Assembly (NCBI GenBank): GCA_020847535.1
Contig: JADLBU010000070.1
Coordinates: forward strand, 1-49,868
Origin: Phycisphaerales bacterium
GTDB lineage: Bacteria > Planctomycetota > Phycisphaerae > Phycisphaerales > UBA1924
Length of the DNA stretch: 49,868 bases
Direction of reading: 5' to 3'
Below are positions 20,034 through 29,046 of this stretch, in pieces (position 1 is the stretch's first letter; every line of letters starts with the position of its first letter). A program made the position numbers and the translations under genes. A model generated the notes under the pieces. That model saw only the letters and a program-made list of their open reading frames with translations. It searched no databases and had not been told where the DNA came from.

Positions 20034-20738
20034 TTACGGATGAGGATGGTCGAGGAGCCAGGCGAGGATGTCGGTTGTGTCGGAGAGGTCCTTGACGGCA
20101 CGGTGGGCTCCGGCGGCGTTGAGGGAATCGAGGGAGTAGGAGCCGGTGGCGACCGCGAGGCAGCGCATGTTGGAGGCCAGGGCACAGCGGACATCGTGCG
20201 GGGTGTCGCCGATGATGATGGCGCGGTGGGGATCGAGGTGGGTGTTGTGTCGGCGGTGGTAGGCGAGCAGGGCGAGCGGGGGGAGGTGGTCGCGCGAGGG
20301 TGGATCGTGCGGGGACTGATCGCCCCAGATGGCGAGGTGGAAGCGATCTGGATTGATGCCGCAGGCGCGGAGCTTGATCTGGCCGGTGTCGGCGAAGTTG
20401 CCGGTGAGGAGGCCGAGGGTGATGTCGGGGCGGTCGGCGAGCCTGTCGAGGAGGGTCATCACGCCGGGCAGTGGTTTGCCGATGCCGGGGGTCTCTAGAC
20501 GGCGGGTGATGTGGTGGCGATAGCCGTTGCGGAGCTTGAGGCGGTTGTCGGTGGTGTCGGGGAGGTCGTTGTGGCGGAGGAGATCGGAGATGATGAGGGG
20601 ATCGAGCCGTCCGCCGAACTCGGTCTTTTCGACGGTGAAGGTTGGTGAGAAGAGTTCTCGGCCTGCATCTTCGAGGGCGAGGATGCCGGAGCGAAGGGTG
20701 GTGATGAGGGTGGCGTCGATATCGAAGAGGATGAGCAT
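20034..20738 (-). CDS. HAD-superfamily hydrolase
   Basis: A 234-residue haloacid-dehalogenase-type phosphatase. Motif I is FDIDATLI (residues 5-12), with the nucleophile and acid/base aspartates. Motif II is LLTGN (about 114-118), and motif IV is IIIGDTPHDVRCA (about 175-187). The helical cap between motifs I and II (residues 15-90) is of the phosphoglycolate-phosphatase/beta-phosphoglucomutase kind. The substrate cannot be predicted. Its start faces mnmA across a 146-base divergent gap filled partly with GAAGTGAC repeats. Confidence 0.88.
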   Translation of the reverse strand: MLILFDIDATLITTLRSGILALEDAGRELFSPTFTVEKTEFGGRLDPLIISDLLRHNDLPDTTDNRLKLRNGYRHHITRRLETPGIGKPLPGVMTLLDRLADRPDITLGLLTGNFADTGQIKLRACGINPDRFHLAIWGDQSPHDPPSRDHLPPLALLAYHRRHNTHLDPHRAIIIGDTPHDVRCALASNMRCLAVATGSYSLDSLNAAGAHRAVKDLSDTTDILAWLLDHPHP

Positions 20739-20750
20739 GGGGGGAGGAGG

Positions 20751-20790
20751 GAAGTCACGGAGCGACGAAGTGACGAAGTCACGAAGTGCG
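20751..20790. repeat. GAAGTGAC 8-base repeats between HAD gene and mnmA
   Basis: Five consecutive degenerate units (GAAGTCAC, GGAGCGAC, GAAGTGAC, GAAGTCAC, GAAGTGCG). A second reiterated stretch rich in CAGACGGA/CAGACGAA follows to about 20820. It lies in the divergent promoter gap. Confidence 0.75.
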
Positions 20791-20884
20791 GGCAGACGGA
20801 AAGACCGACAGACGAAGTGGCAGAGTGAATGTTGGGCGGGGGAGGGTATGCGGGAGGTGCGTGGGTCTTACCTACGATTGGGTG

Positions 20885-22120
20885 ATGGCAGGATCGAAAG
20901 GAAAAGTGCTGGTGGCGATGTCGGGGGGGGTGGATTCCTCCGTGGCGGCAGGGTTGCTGGTGCGCGCGGGGTATGAGGTGGTCGGGTGCTTCATGAGGCT
21001 GGGTTCGCCCGGTGAGACGCTGGATTCGCTGGTGCCGGCGGAGGAGGCGTGCGCGATTGGCGGGGGCGGGGACGAGAAGCAGATCAAGATCGGGCATCAA
21101 GGGTGCTGTTCGATCAATGATGCGGCCGATGCGCGGCTGGTCGCGGCGGAGCTGGGGATCCCGTTCTATGTCTGCAACTTCAAGAAGGACTTCGGGCGGA
21201 TCATTGATTACTTCGTGGATGAGTACGCGAGCGGGAGGACGCCGAACCCTTGCGTGCGGTGTAATGACTGGCTCAAGTTTGGGAAGCTGCATGAGTATGC
21301 CTCGCAGATCGGGGCGGGGTGTGTGGCTTCCGGGCACTATGCTCGCGTTGTAGACCACGGCCCAGCGGCACAGCCGCACCGCGGCACAGGGTTCAGGTTG
21401 ATGCGCGGGGTGGATCATTCGAAGGATCAGAGTTATGTGCTGTTCGGTGTGCCGCGAGCGCAGCTTGGGCACATGATGCTGCCGATCGGGGGGATGGAGA
21501 AGACTCGGGTGCGGGAGATCGCCAGGGAGATGGGGCTGCCGGTGTTTGACAAGCCGGACAGCCAGGAGATCTGCTTCGTGCCGGATAACGACTACGCGGG
21601 TCTGGTGGAGCGGAAGCGGAAGGAGCTGGCGAGCGAGGGGGATGTTGTGGATGCGGCGGGGAGGAAGGTGGGAACGCACGGTGGGCAGCATCGGTTCACG
21701 ATCGGTCAGCGGCGCGGGGTGTCGGTGGCGCTGGGGTATCCGGTGTATGTGATCGGGAAGGATGCGGGGACGAACACGGTGACGGTGGGACCGAAAGAAA
21801 TGCTGCTGGCTGAATCCTGCATCGCCTGGGAGGCGAATTGGCTGGTGGATGGGTTTGACGGGTGGCGGAGGGTGTGGGCGAAGTATCGGTACAACACACC
21901 GGCGGTGGAGGCGGAGGTTCGGGTGGTTGCGGATGTGGGGGGTGATGGTGGTGGGACGCCTTCGGGGCGAACCGGGGCGTTCGAGGTGCGGTTTGATCGG
22001 CCGCAGAGCGCGGTGGCGGGCGGGCAAGCGGTGGTGCTGTATGACGCGGAGGAGCCGGATGTGGTACTGGGGGGTGGTTGGATCCGGTCGGTCGAGCGGC
22101 ATGTACTGGAGCGCGCGTGA
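20885..22120 (+). CDS. mnmA: tRNA-specific 2-thiouridylase
   Basis: ATP-dependent enzyme that adds sulfur at uridine 34 of tRNAs for Glu, Gln and Lys. The 411-residue product has the PP-loop SGGVDSS (residues 13-19), a GHQGCCSINDAADARLVA segment, the first catalytic cysteine in TPNPCVRCN, ASGHYAR, KDQSYVLFG, and the second cysteine in PDSQEICFVPDNDY. The start at 20885 (MAGSKGKVLVAMSGG) gives the family N-terminus; the longer open frame runs through repeats. Its stop is 3 bases before the next gene. Confidence 0.96.
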   Translation: MAGSKGKVLVAMSGGVDSSVAAGLLVRAGYEVVGCFMRLGSPGETLDSLVPAEEACAIGGGGDEKQIKIGHQGCCSINDAADARLVAAELGIPFYVCNFKKDFGRIIDYFVDEYASGRTPNPCVRCNDWLKFGKLHEYASQIGAGCVASGHYARVVDHGPAAQPHRGTGFRLMRGVDHSKDQSYVLFGVPRAQLGHMMLPIGGMEKTRVREIAREMGLPVFDKPDSQEICFVPDNDYAGLVERKRKELASEGDVVDAAGRKVGTHGGQHRFTIGQRRGVSVALGYPVYVIGKDAGTNTVTVGPKEMLLAESCIAWEANWLVDGFDGWRRVWAKYRYNTPAVEAEVRVVADVGGDGGGTPSGRTGAFEVRFDRPQSAVAGGQAVVLYDAEEPDVVLGGGWIRSVERHVLERA

Positions 22121-22123
22121 TCG

Positions 22124-23254
22124 ATGCTGCGGATCGCGTTGAAAATGCTGTTCGGAGACCGGACCAAGTACGCGATCCTGGTGCTGGGGATCGCATTCGC
22201 GACGCTGCTCATCAATCAGCAGGGTGGGATTTTCCTGGGGCTGTTGACACGGGCGACCGGGCCGTTGCAGAACGTGCATCAGCCGGATCTGTGGGTGAGC
22301 GATCCGGGGGTGCGGTTCATCGCGGAGTATCGGCCGCTGTCGGATCAGAAGCTCAACCGGGTGCGATCGGTGCCCGGGGTGATGTGGGCCGAGCCCCTGG
22401 TCAACAACTGGGCCGTGGTTGAATTGCCGGATGGGCGGTTTGAGAAGGTGAACATCATCGGGCTGCCACGGACGAGCATGGTGGGTCAGCCGGCGGAGAT
22501 CACGGCGGGGAGCATCGATGACCTGCGGATGCCGGGTGCGGTGATCATCGAGGAGGGATCGCTGCCGCGGCTGGGGGATGTCAAGATCGGGGATGCGCTC
22601 AAGCTCAATGACCGGCGAGCGGTGGTGGTCGGGTATTGCAGGGCCAAGAAGGGGTTTGAGTCGAACCTGCTGATGTACGCGAGCATTGATAACACACTGG
22701 CGTTCGTGCCCGCGACGCGCAAGCACATCAGCTACATCATGGTGAAGTGCCAGTCGCCGGAGGTGGTGCGGGATGTGCAGGCACGGATCGGGGAGATCGG
22801 GGATGTGCGGGCGTTCACGCCCGATGAAATGGCGATGCGGACGATCGAGTACATCCTGAAGCAGACGGGGATCGGGGTGAACTTCGGGATCACGATCGTG
22901 CTGGGGTTCGTGGTGGGTGTGCTGTTGTCGGCGGCGGTGTTTTACCAGTTCACGGTGGAGAACCTGAAGCAGTTCGCGGTGCTCAAGGCGCTTGGGGTGT
23001 CGGGGCGGCGGCTGGGGATGATGGTGCTCTTGCAGGCGGGGGTGGTGGGGATCATCGGGTATGGGGTGGGTGTCGGGGGGGCGAGCGTGTTTACGATCGT
23101 GACGCGGAAGCTGACGGCGGAGCTGGATGCGATGCTTCCGTGGCAGCTTCTGGCGGGGAGTCTGGCGGCGATGATGGTGTGCATCGTGCTGGCGAGCATC
23201 TTGAGTTTGAGGCGGGTGGTGCGGGTGGCGCCGGGGATGGTGTTCTCGGGGTAG
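22124..23254 (+). CDS. ABC transporter permease, DevC/FtsX-like
   Basis: A 376-residue inner-membrane permease. It has one N-terminal transmembrane helix (about 16-38, with the LLINQQGGIF motif typical of DevC-type permeases), a large periplasmic domain, and three C-terminal helices (about 255-280, 300-325, 345-365), the MacB/FtsX layout. It starts 3 bases after mnmA and is followed by a HlyD-type adaptor gene. DevC-type permeases normally work with a DevB adaptor and a DevA ATPase to export glycolipids or other molecules; no ATPase gene is here. The N-terminus MLRIALKMLFGDRTKY is also family-like. Confidence 0.9.
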   Translation: MLRIALKMLFGDRTKYAILVLGIAFATLLINQQGGIFLGLLTRATGPLQNVHQPDLWVSDPGVRFIAEYRPLSDQKLNRVRSVPGVMWAEPLVNNWAVVELPDGRFEKVNIIGLPRTSMVGQPAEITAGSIDDLRMPGAVIIEEGSLPRLGDVKIGDALKLNDRRAVVVGYCRAKKGFESNLLMYASIDNTLAFVPATRKHISYIMVKCQSPEVVRDVQARIGEIGDVRAFTPDEMAMRTIEYILKQTGIGVNFGITIVLGFVVGVLLSAAVFYQFTVENLKQFAVLKALGVSGRRLGMMVLLQAGVVGIIGYGVGVGGASVFTIVTRKLTAELDAMLPWQLLAGSLAAMMVCIVLASILSLRRVVRVAPGMVFSG

Positions 23255-23292
23255 AAGCGACGAAGAGAGGAAGAGACGGAGTGACGAAGTGG
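23254..23292. repeat. GAAGTGAC-type repeats after the permease stop
   Basis: Degenerate 8-base units (GAAGAGAG, GAAGAGAC, GGAGTGAC) begin at the stop codon of the permease and end before the adaptor gene's ribosome-binding region. Confidence 0.55.
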
Positions 23293-23319
23293 TGAGGGCG
23301 AGTCACCGAAAGGGTTGAT

Positions 23320-24366
23320 GTGATCAAGTGGCTGTCGATATTGCTGGCGATCGCGGGGGTGGTGCTGGGGATTGCGACAACGCGGACGGCGATCCGCAAG
23401 CCGGTGGAGATCCCGTTGTCGCGTCAGCCATCGATCAATCCGTTCGGGCGGGGGATCGCGGCGCTGGGGAAGATCGAGTCGAAGGGTCGCGAGGTGGAGA
23501 TCGCCGCGCCCGAGCCGGGGCTGGTGATCGAGGTGTTCGTGGATGTGGGGCAGGATGTCAAGGCGGGGGATCGGCTGTTTCAGATGGATGCCCGGCCGAG
23601 GCAGGCGGACCTTGTGAGGGCGGAGGCGGCGGTAGTCGCGGCGGAGGCGGAGATCACGCGATGGCACGCGTTGCCGCGGAAGGAGGACATCCCGGCGCTG
23701 GAGGCGGTGGTGCAGCAGTACCGCTCGCAGCTTGGGGATCGGGAGGAGCGGCTGAAGCTGACCAAGGAGGCCAGGGGCAGCAACGCGGCGAACGACCGGG
23801 ATGTCTCGATCGATCAGTTCGCGGTGGATGAGGCCAAGGCATCGCTGCGGAAGGCGGAGGCGGACCTGGCGAAGGTGATGTCGGGCGGGTGGCGGCCGGA
23901 CCTGGTGATTGCCGAGGCGCTTTTGGCGCAGCGGAAGGCGGAGGTGGAGGCAGCGCGGCTGCTGCACGATCGGTTGACTGTCAAGGCGCCCAGGGATGGG
24001 GTGATCCTGCGTCGGGAGATCGAGGCGGGTGAGTATGCGAGCGCCGATGGGGGCGTGCGTGCGGCGATGGTGCTGGGGAACCCGCGGGAGTTGCAGGTGC
24101 GTGCACAGGTGGATGAGGAGGACATCGGGCTGGTGGGGCCGAAGGGGCGAGCGGTGGCGCGGACGCGGGGAGCGGTGGTGGAGCAGTTTGACCTGAAGCT
24201 GGTGCTGATCGAGCCGTACGCGCGACCGAAGATGGACCTGACGGGGGCGAACACGGAGCGGATCGACACGCGGGTGGTGGATGTGGTATTCGCGGTGGAA
24301 AAGCTGCCGGGTGTGGCGCTGTATCCGGGTCAGGCGGTGGATGTGTTCGTGGATGTGGAGAAGTAG
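23320..24366 (+). CDS. HlyD/DevB-family periplasmic adaptor
   Basis: A 348-residue membrane-fusion protein. It has an N-terminal membrane anchor (residues 3-21), a lipoyl-like half motif (GKIESKGREVEIAAPEPGLVIEVFVDVGQDVKAGDRLF), a coiled-coil hairpin (about 85-205), the second lipoyl half (LTVKAPRDGVILRREIEAGEY) and a C-terminal beta domain. It starts at a GTG with AAAGGG shortly upstream. It would bridge the preceding permease to an outer-membrane channel; the ATPase and channel must be encoded elsewhere. Its stop is 26 bases from the stop of the convergent kinase gene. Confidence 0.9.
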   Translation: MIKWLSILLAIAGVVLGIATTRTAIRKPVEIPLSRQPSINPFGRGIAALGKIESKGREVEIAAPEPGLVIEVFVDVGQDVKAGDRLFQMDARPRQADLVRAEAAVVAAEAEITRWHALPRKEDIPALEAVVQQYRSQLGDREERLKLTKEARGSNAANDRDVSIDQFAVDEAKASLRKAEADLAKVMSGGWRPDLVIAEALLAQRKAEVEAARLLHDRLTVKAPRDGVILRREIEAGEYASADGGVRAAMVLGNPRELQVRAQVDEEDIGLVGPKGRAVARTRGAVVEQFDLKLVLIEPYARPKMDLTGANTERIDTRVVDVVFAVEKLPGVALYPGQAVDVFVDVEK

Positions 24367-24392
24367 ATCGAAAGGCGCGGGGCATTGGATCG

Positions 24393-27300
24393 CTATTTCG
24401 GGGCGAGTTCTTGTTTCCAGAACTGCTCGTTGCCTCGGATGTAGGAGCGGAGACGATCCAGGTCGATGATGCCGATCGATGGATCCTGCCCAGAGGTGTA
24501 GACATAGCGACCATCGGGGCTGATCGCCAGAGAGAAGTTCAGCCTTTCGCTCACCGAGAACGTTGCGAGTTCGACGCCGGCGATCGGATCGACAACCACA
24601 ACCTCTCCACCGCGGCCGACGACGAAGAGGACTTGTCCGTCCGGATGGAACCGCAGATCAAAGGGTGCCCACGGCATTCCTTGAATGGCACGCAGGAGTT
24701 CTCCGGTGGAGGCATCCCATACGCGGAGGGTGCAGTCGTCAGCGCCGGTCACGATCGCCTTGCCATCAGGAGAGACTGCGACCGTCCGGATGTTCTGTAC
24801 TGGATGTACAAGTTCGCGCATGCGGGCGCCGGAGGCGACATCCCACACCTCCACCTGGCCGTGTGCGGCCGCGGTCGCGAGTGAGCTTCCGTCGGCGCTG
24901 AACGCGATCGCGGGCGTGCGATCGCTGCTGGTCTTGATGGTGATCGCAGGCGTATCCAGCCCAAGGGACCAGATCTGCACGGCGCCGTCGTTTCCGCCCG
25001 CCGCGATCACCCGGCCGTCTGGCGAGTATCGCACACACCAGATGACACCGATATCGGTCGTCAGCGTGCGCACAGGGGATCCATCGGCTCGCCAAAGCTT
25101 GACCAGGCCGTCAAAGCCGGCGGTCGCGATCTGCTCGCCGTTGGAAGAGAAGGCGACGGTGGCAATCTCCGCCGAGTGAGCCGGGATGGTGATGAGATCC
25201 TCGGTTGATTGGCCGGGGCGGATGGTCAACGCCCCGGCGTCATCCACCCATGCCACAGCGCCCTGGGGCGAGGACGCGATCGATTGCTTTGTGACTTCCG
25301 CGGAAGGGATTCGTGACAACCATGGGCGGTCGCTTGTCTCGTACACCGAAACACGGCGGGCGTCATCGCCAACAGCGAGGAGGCGCAGATCGTCTCGGAT
25401 CGCCACTTGATCCACACTGTTTCCATTGGGCACGACGCTGATCTCACCCAGATCCGGGGTTCGCAGGATGTAGACACTGCCATCCAGCGACCCGGCGGCC
25501 AGGGTCCTTCCATGCTCATCAAACCGGCACGTATTCAAGACGGCCTTCACGGAGCGATCGATGGGGCGGGGCTTGTGGGGAGCGGTCAGATCGAATAAGA
25601 AGATGTTGTCCAGCACGCTCAGCACCAACGTGAGCCCATCGGGACTTACGGATGGGCTACGCAAGTAGACGTGCGACGGTACGCGTGAGGAAGCGGGCAT
25701 CGTCACCGTGTGGACCGGGTTCCATCCGGGCGCCTCGCGTACCGTCAGTTGGATATCGGCCTGGTCGATCGCGCCGGTGATGAGGCAGTCACGCCCATTG
25801 AGTCGCTGAAGCCGCGGCAGAACTGCGGCCTCGTCGAAACGGGCGATTTCGGTGAGCCGGCGACCATCGAGCACCAGCGTGCGAGCGGGGTTGCCTTCGT
25901 CCACGATGATGGCATACTGGAGGTCGTCGGAAATGCCGCAGACATGCGTGGCCGAAGGCCAGGGGACCGGACCGGCGACGATCGACCGCGTTTGCAGATC
26001 TTGGAGCGTGATGGTGCCGCGAGTGTCGAGAATGAGGATGTAGCGTCCCGATGAGTCGGTGACCAAGGTACGGTATGGCGCCGCCTCGAACAGAGACGGC
26101 GTTTGATCGAGGAGCCGGCAGTCCAGTGCCCATGTCCATCGGGAGCCGGTGTTGTCGACGGCCCAGATCGTGTGCTTTGCGGGATCAATGCCCAGAGCCA
26201 AAACCCGTTGCGGAGCGCTCGCCCGGAAAAGACGTGGCAGCCTCGCGTACAGCTCGGATAGCGCCCAAGCGGATCGGAGCACCTCGGGACTGCCGCGAAT
26301 GCACAGGTCGTCGTCGGTGCGCATCCCTGCCTGCAATGCCTCTGTCCACAGCAGGGTCTCCGCCTGCTCGATGCTGCCGGCCCCAGCCATGAGGCGAGCC
26401 TCACGTACCTTGCTTGCCGACAATGCCGCCTCGGTCTGATCGCGGGACTTGTTGAGGTCCTTGACCAGCAGCAGGAGACCGATGACTGCGCCAACGATGG
26501 TCAAGAGCGCCGCCAGCGCGGCGAGCGCGGGGATGCGGTGGCGGAGCGCAAGCTTGCGCAGGACGTACATCGTGCTGTCGCGGCGGGCGGAGACCGGGCG
26601 GCTGTTCAGGTAATCGTCGATGTCGGAGGCGAGCGCTGAGGCGTTGGGGTAGCGGCGCGTGGCATCCTTGGAGAGGCACTTGAGGACGATGGTCTCCACA
26701 TCCATCGGCAGGCGCGGCACGTAACGCGAGGGTGGTGTGGGCTCGGTCGAGATCGCGTGGTTGGCGAGCTCTGGGAGCGAGCCATCGCAGGGATAGGGGT
26801 GGCGGCCGGTGAGCACGTGGTAGAGGATCATGCCCAGCGAGTAGACATCGGTGCGTGTGTCGATGGATGCGGCCGAGCCTTGGAACTGCTCGGGGGATGC
26901 GTAGGCGGGCGTGCCCACGAACTCGCGTGTCGTGGAGACATCGTGCGACGGGTTGGCGAGGCGGGCCAGGCCGAAGTCCAGCACGCGCGGGTTACCATCC
27001 TTGTCCACGAGGATGTTGGATGGTTTGAGATCGCGGTGGATGACGCCGGCGGTGTGGGCGTGGCCGACGCCGGCGGCGATCATCCACATGAGATGCATCG
27101 CCGCGCGGATGCGGGCGCGGCTTGCGGCGATCCTTGGCTTCGGATCCAGGCGTTCCTTGGCGTATTGATCGAGCGGGACACCTTCGACGAACTCCATCGC
27201 GACGTAGGGGTTGCCATCGGGCGTCTGTCCGGATTCGAAGACGGAGACGATGTTGGGGTGTCGCAGACGGGCGGCGATCTCGACCTCGCGGTCGAAGCGT

Positions 27301-27671
27301 TGGCGCTGGCGATCGGTCGCGAAGGCTCCGCCGAGGAGCATCTTGACGGCGGCGGGGCGCTTGGTGGCGTTCTGGACTGCGCGGTAGACGATGCCCTGTC
27401 CGCCGCGGCTGATCTCCTGGATGAGCGTGTATCCGGCGACGAAGATGCCGATGGGGGCCTGGGGGAACAGGCGGATCTCGGCGGTCTCGATGGTGTCGGC
27501 GGCGAGCAGGAGGGCATCGGCCTCGGCGGCGAGGAACTTCTGGTTGGCGCGGATCAGCTCGACCATCTCGCGGCAGGCCTGGCACGCGGCGATGTGGGCG
27601 TGCAGGACATCGCTGTCGGCCGATCCGGCGGCGAAGCTTTCCAACTCGCTGGGATGTGGGCAGGGGGACAC
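24393..27671 (-). CDS. Serine/threonine protein kinase with zinc-finger N-terminus and WD40 propeller
   Basis: A 1092-residue predicted membrane-spanning signalling kinase. An anti-sigma-like zinc-binding motif His26-x3-Cys30-x2-Cys33 opens the protein. The kinase domain (about 80-345) has a glycine loop SRGGQGIVYRA, the VKML lysine at 110, HRDLKPSNIL, DFGLARL and GTPAYASPEQ, so it should be active. One transmembrane helix follows (LAALLTIVGAVIGLLLLV). Residues about 480-1060 form a WD40-type propeller with clear repeats such as VAFSSNGEQIATAGFDGLVK, VRYSPDGRVIAAGGNDGAV and VAVSPDGKAIVTGADDCT. This architecture is common in planctomycetes. The start is a GTG; no good ribosome site is visible. 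No sigma-factor partner gene is adjacent. Confidence 0.93.
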   Translation of the reverse strand: MSPCPHPSELESFAAGSADSDVLHAHIAACQACREMVELIRANQKFLAAEADALLLAADTIETAEIRLFPQAPIGIFVAGYTLIQEISRGGQGIVYRAVQNATKRPAAVKMLLGGAFATDRQRQRFDREVEIAARLRHPNIVSVFESGQTPDGNPYVAMEFVEGVPLDQYAKERLDPKPRIAASRARIRAAMHLMWMIAAGVGHAHTAGVIHRDLKPSNILVDKDGNPRVLDFGLARLANPSHDVSTTREFVGTPAYASPEQFQGSAASIDTRTDVYSLGMILYHVLTGRHPYPCDGSLPELANHAISTEPTPPSRYVPRLPMDVETIVLKCLSKDATRRYPNASALASDIDDYLNSRPVSARRDSTMYVLRKLALRHRIPALAALAALLTIVGAVIGLLLLVKDLNKSRDQTEAALSASKVREARLMAGAGSIEQAETLLWTEALQAGMRTDDDLCIRGSPEVLRSAWALSELYARLPRLFRASAPQRVLALGIDPAKHTIWAVDNTGSRWTWALDCRLLDQTPSLFEAAPYRTLVTDSSGRYILILDTRGTITLQDLQTRSIVAGPVPWPSATHVCGISDDLQYAIIVDEGNPARTLVLDGRRLTEIARFDEAAVLPRLQRLNGRDCLITGAIDQADIQLTVREAPGWNPVHTVTMPASSRVPSHVYLRSPSVSPDGLTLVLSVLDNIFLFDLTAPHKPRPIDRSVKAVLNTCRFDEHGRTLAAGSLDGSVYILRTPDLGEISVVPNGNSVDQVAIRDDLRLLAVGDDARRVSVYETSDRPWLSRIPSAEVTKQSIASSPQGAVAWVDDAGALTIRPGQSTEDLITIPAHSAEIATVAFSSNGEQIATAGFDGLVKLWRADGSPVRTLTTDIGVIWCVRYSPDGRVIAAGGNDGAVQIWSLGLDTPAITIKTSSDRTPAIAFSADGSSLATAAAHGQVEVWDVASGARMRELVHPVQNIRTVAVSPDGKAIVTGADDCTLRVWDASTGELLRAIQGMPWAPFDLRFHPDGQVLFVVGRGGEVVVVDPIAGVELATFSVSERLNFSLAISPDGRYVYTSGQDPSIGIIDLDRLRSYIRGNEQFWKQELAPK

Positions 27672-27730
27672 TTGTAGATTGAGGATATCAGATGGAGGGA
27701 GATAGCTGTGCTCCCCCCCACTACTTTCTG

Positions 27731-27839
27731 CCAGCCTGTGGGGCTGGAGGAAGCTCGCTCGCCCGTTTCACGGGCTGAGTTGGCCTTGGGAGATGCAGGC
27801 CTTTCCAGCGGCAACCAACGTGCGCCGCTTTCAGCGGCG
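27731..27839. repeat. Cluster of short palindromes with TTC-type loops
   Basis: Three palindromes lie within 110 bases: CCAGCC/GGCTGG (27731-27747), GCCCGT-TTC-ACGGGC (27761-27775) and CGCCGCT-TTC-AGCGGCG (27823-27839). The last two share the TTC loop flanked by T and A, as in the palindrome at 580-599. The cluster fills the gap between the kinase start and the end of the pilus operon. Confidence 0.7.
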
Positions 27840-27885
27840 AACGAGGCATCAGTAAGACGAAGAGGGGGACGCTCGCGGCGAGTTG

Positions 27886-28425
27886 TCAGCGGACGAGCTT
27901 GAAGGTCTCTTGGAGGCCGGTGGTGTGCTCGATGGTGATCGAGTTGGCGGCGGTGTTGATCTCGATGAGCTTCCAGTCGTCGTCGATCTTGTCGCCGACC
28001 TTGGAGACGCGATCATTGACGACGGCGACGGTTTTGCGGCCTGAGATGATGCTGCTGAGGCGGATCGCGGGGGCCTTGGGAGCCGCGGGCGGCGGCGCCG
28101 GGGGCTCGACTCCGATGGGGAGGAGCTTGGCAACCGCGGAGTCTTCGGATGTAAGGAAGCTGGAGACGAAGGGATCGCGGGCGATGGGCTGGTCGGCGAT
28201 CAGCTTGGCATCCTCGATCTGCCGGGTATCGGTCGGCGTGAGGGAGAAGTCTTCGGGAGCGACTTCGGGGATGGCGACCGGATCGTTGGCTCCTGCTTGC
28301 GAGGCGGATGCCGAGGCGGGGCCGCCGTTGAGGATGAGAGCGCGAGCGCCGAAAACCATGACCGCCGGGAGCACAACCTGGACGGCAAGGGCAGTGCCTG
28401 ATCTGAAGGAGTCGGTGATCTTCAT
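27886..28425 (-). CDS. PilP-like type IV pilus assembly protein
   Basis: A 179-residue protein with an N-terminal hydrophobic segment (about 10-32), a linker, a proline-rich hinge and a C-terminal small beta domain: IRLSSIISGRKTVAVVNDRV...GDKIDDDWKLIEINTAANSITIEHTTGLQETFKLV. This resembles the PilP/GspC homology-region pattern for docking to a secretin. It overlaps the upstream PilO gene by 4 bases (ATGA). It is the last gene of the operon; no PilQ follows, which is unusual. Confidence 0.75.
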   Translation of the reverse strand: MKITDSFRSGTALAVQVVLPAVMVFGARALILNGGPASASASQAGANDPVAIPEVAPEDFSLTPTDTRQIEDAKLIADQPIARDPFVSSFLTSEDSAVAKLLPIGVEPPAPPPAAPKAPAIRLSSIISGRKTVAVVNDRVSKVGDKIDDDWKLIEINTAANSITIEHTTGLQETFKLVR

Positions 28426-29045
28426 TTCGTGGCGTCCTTCTGCGACGGCTTTTGCTTTTTCTTGTCGGCGGCCTGGGACTGCGGGACGATCAGGCGCATG
28501 TGGGCGGTTTCGATGATTGCGTTGACGCCGGGCTTCTCGCCGGGCTGGGCGGGGGTGAGTTTGAGGGAGGCGACCTTGCTGAGGTTGATGTCGCTGCGGA
28601 TCGCCTGGAGGAAATCGGCGACGCCGGAATAGGGGCCCGAGACGGTCATGGTGTAGCCGAAAGTGTCGCGGAGGGAATAGGAAGTCTGTTTGGGATCGTG
28701 TGCGGCGGTGCGGGAGCGGCGCTCGAGGCGATCGACGCGGACGCCGTTGACGGCGGCAAGCGAGCGGATCTGCTCCTGGATGCGGTTGCCATCGGGGACG
28801 GTGGCGGCGGCGGTCAGGCGATCCTGCTGCTGCTGGAGGCGGATGAGATCCTGATCGACGATGGCCTGGTCGGGGAGCTTGAAGGCTTCGAGCTGGCGGA
28901 TCTGAGCGCTGATGGAGGCGGACTGCGCCTGGGCGGCGGCGAGCTGGCTGTGCATGGGTGCGACGCCGAGGCGCCATCCGGCGATCGCTGCTCCACCGAG
29001 GGCGATGGTGATGATGACCCCGAGCCGAGGGCTGATGTCCTGCAT
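28422..29045 (-). CDS. PilO-like pilus assembly protein
   Basis: A 207-residue bitopic membrane protein: an N-terminal transmembrane helix (about 8-27), a coiled coil (residues 32-80) and a ferredoxin-like domain with FGYTMTVSGPYSGVADFLQAI, the typical PilO segment, ending in a lysine-rich tail. It starts one base after the stop of the PilM-PilN fusion gene and overlaps pilP. In known systems PilO pairs with PilN and binds PilP in the inner-membrane alignment complex. Confidence 0.83.
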   Translation of the reverse strand: MQDISPRLGVIITIALGGAAIAGWRLGVAPMHSQLAAAQAQSASISAQIRQLEAFKLPDQAIVDQDLIRLQQQQDRLTAAATVPDGNRIQEQIRSLAAVNGVRVDRLERRSRTAAHDPKQTSYSLRDTFGYTMTVSGPYSGVADFLQAIRSDINLSKVASLKLTPAQPGEKPGVNAIIETAHMRLIVPQSQAADKKKQKPSQKDATK

Positions 29046-29046
29046 A

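Noticed and set aside
24393..27671. Possible sigma factor/anti-sigma pair suggested by the zinc-binding start of the kinase
   Set aside because: No sigma factor gene lies on either side, and the zinc motif is only a short segment before the kinase domain.
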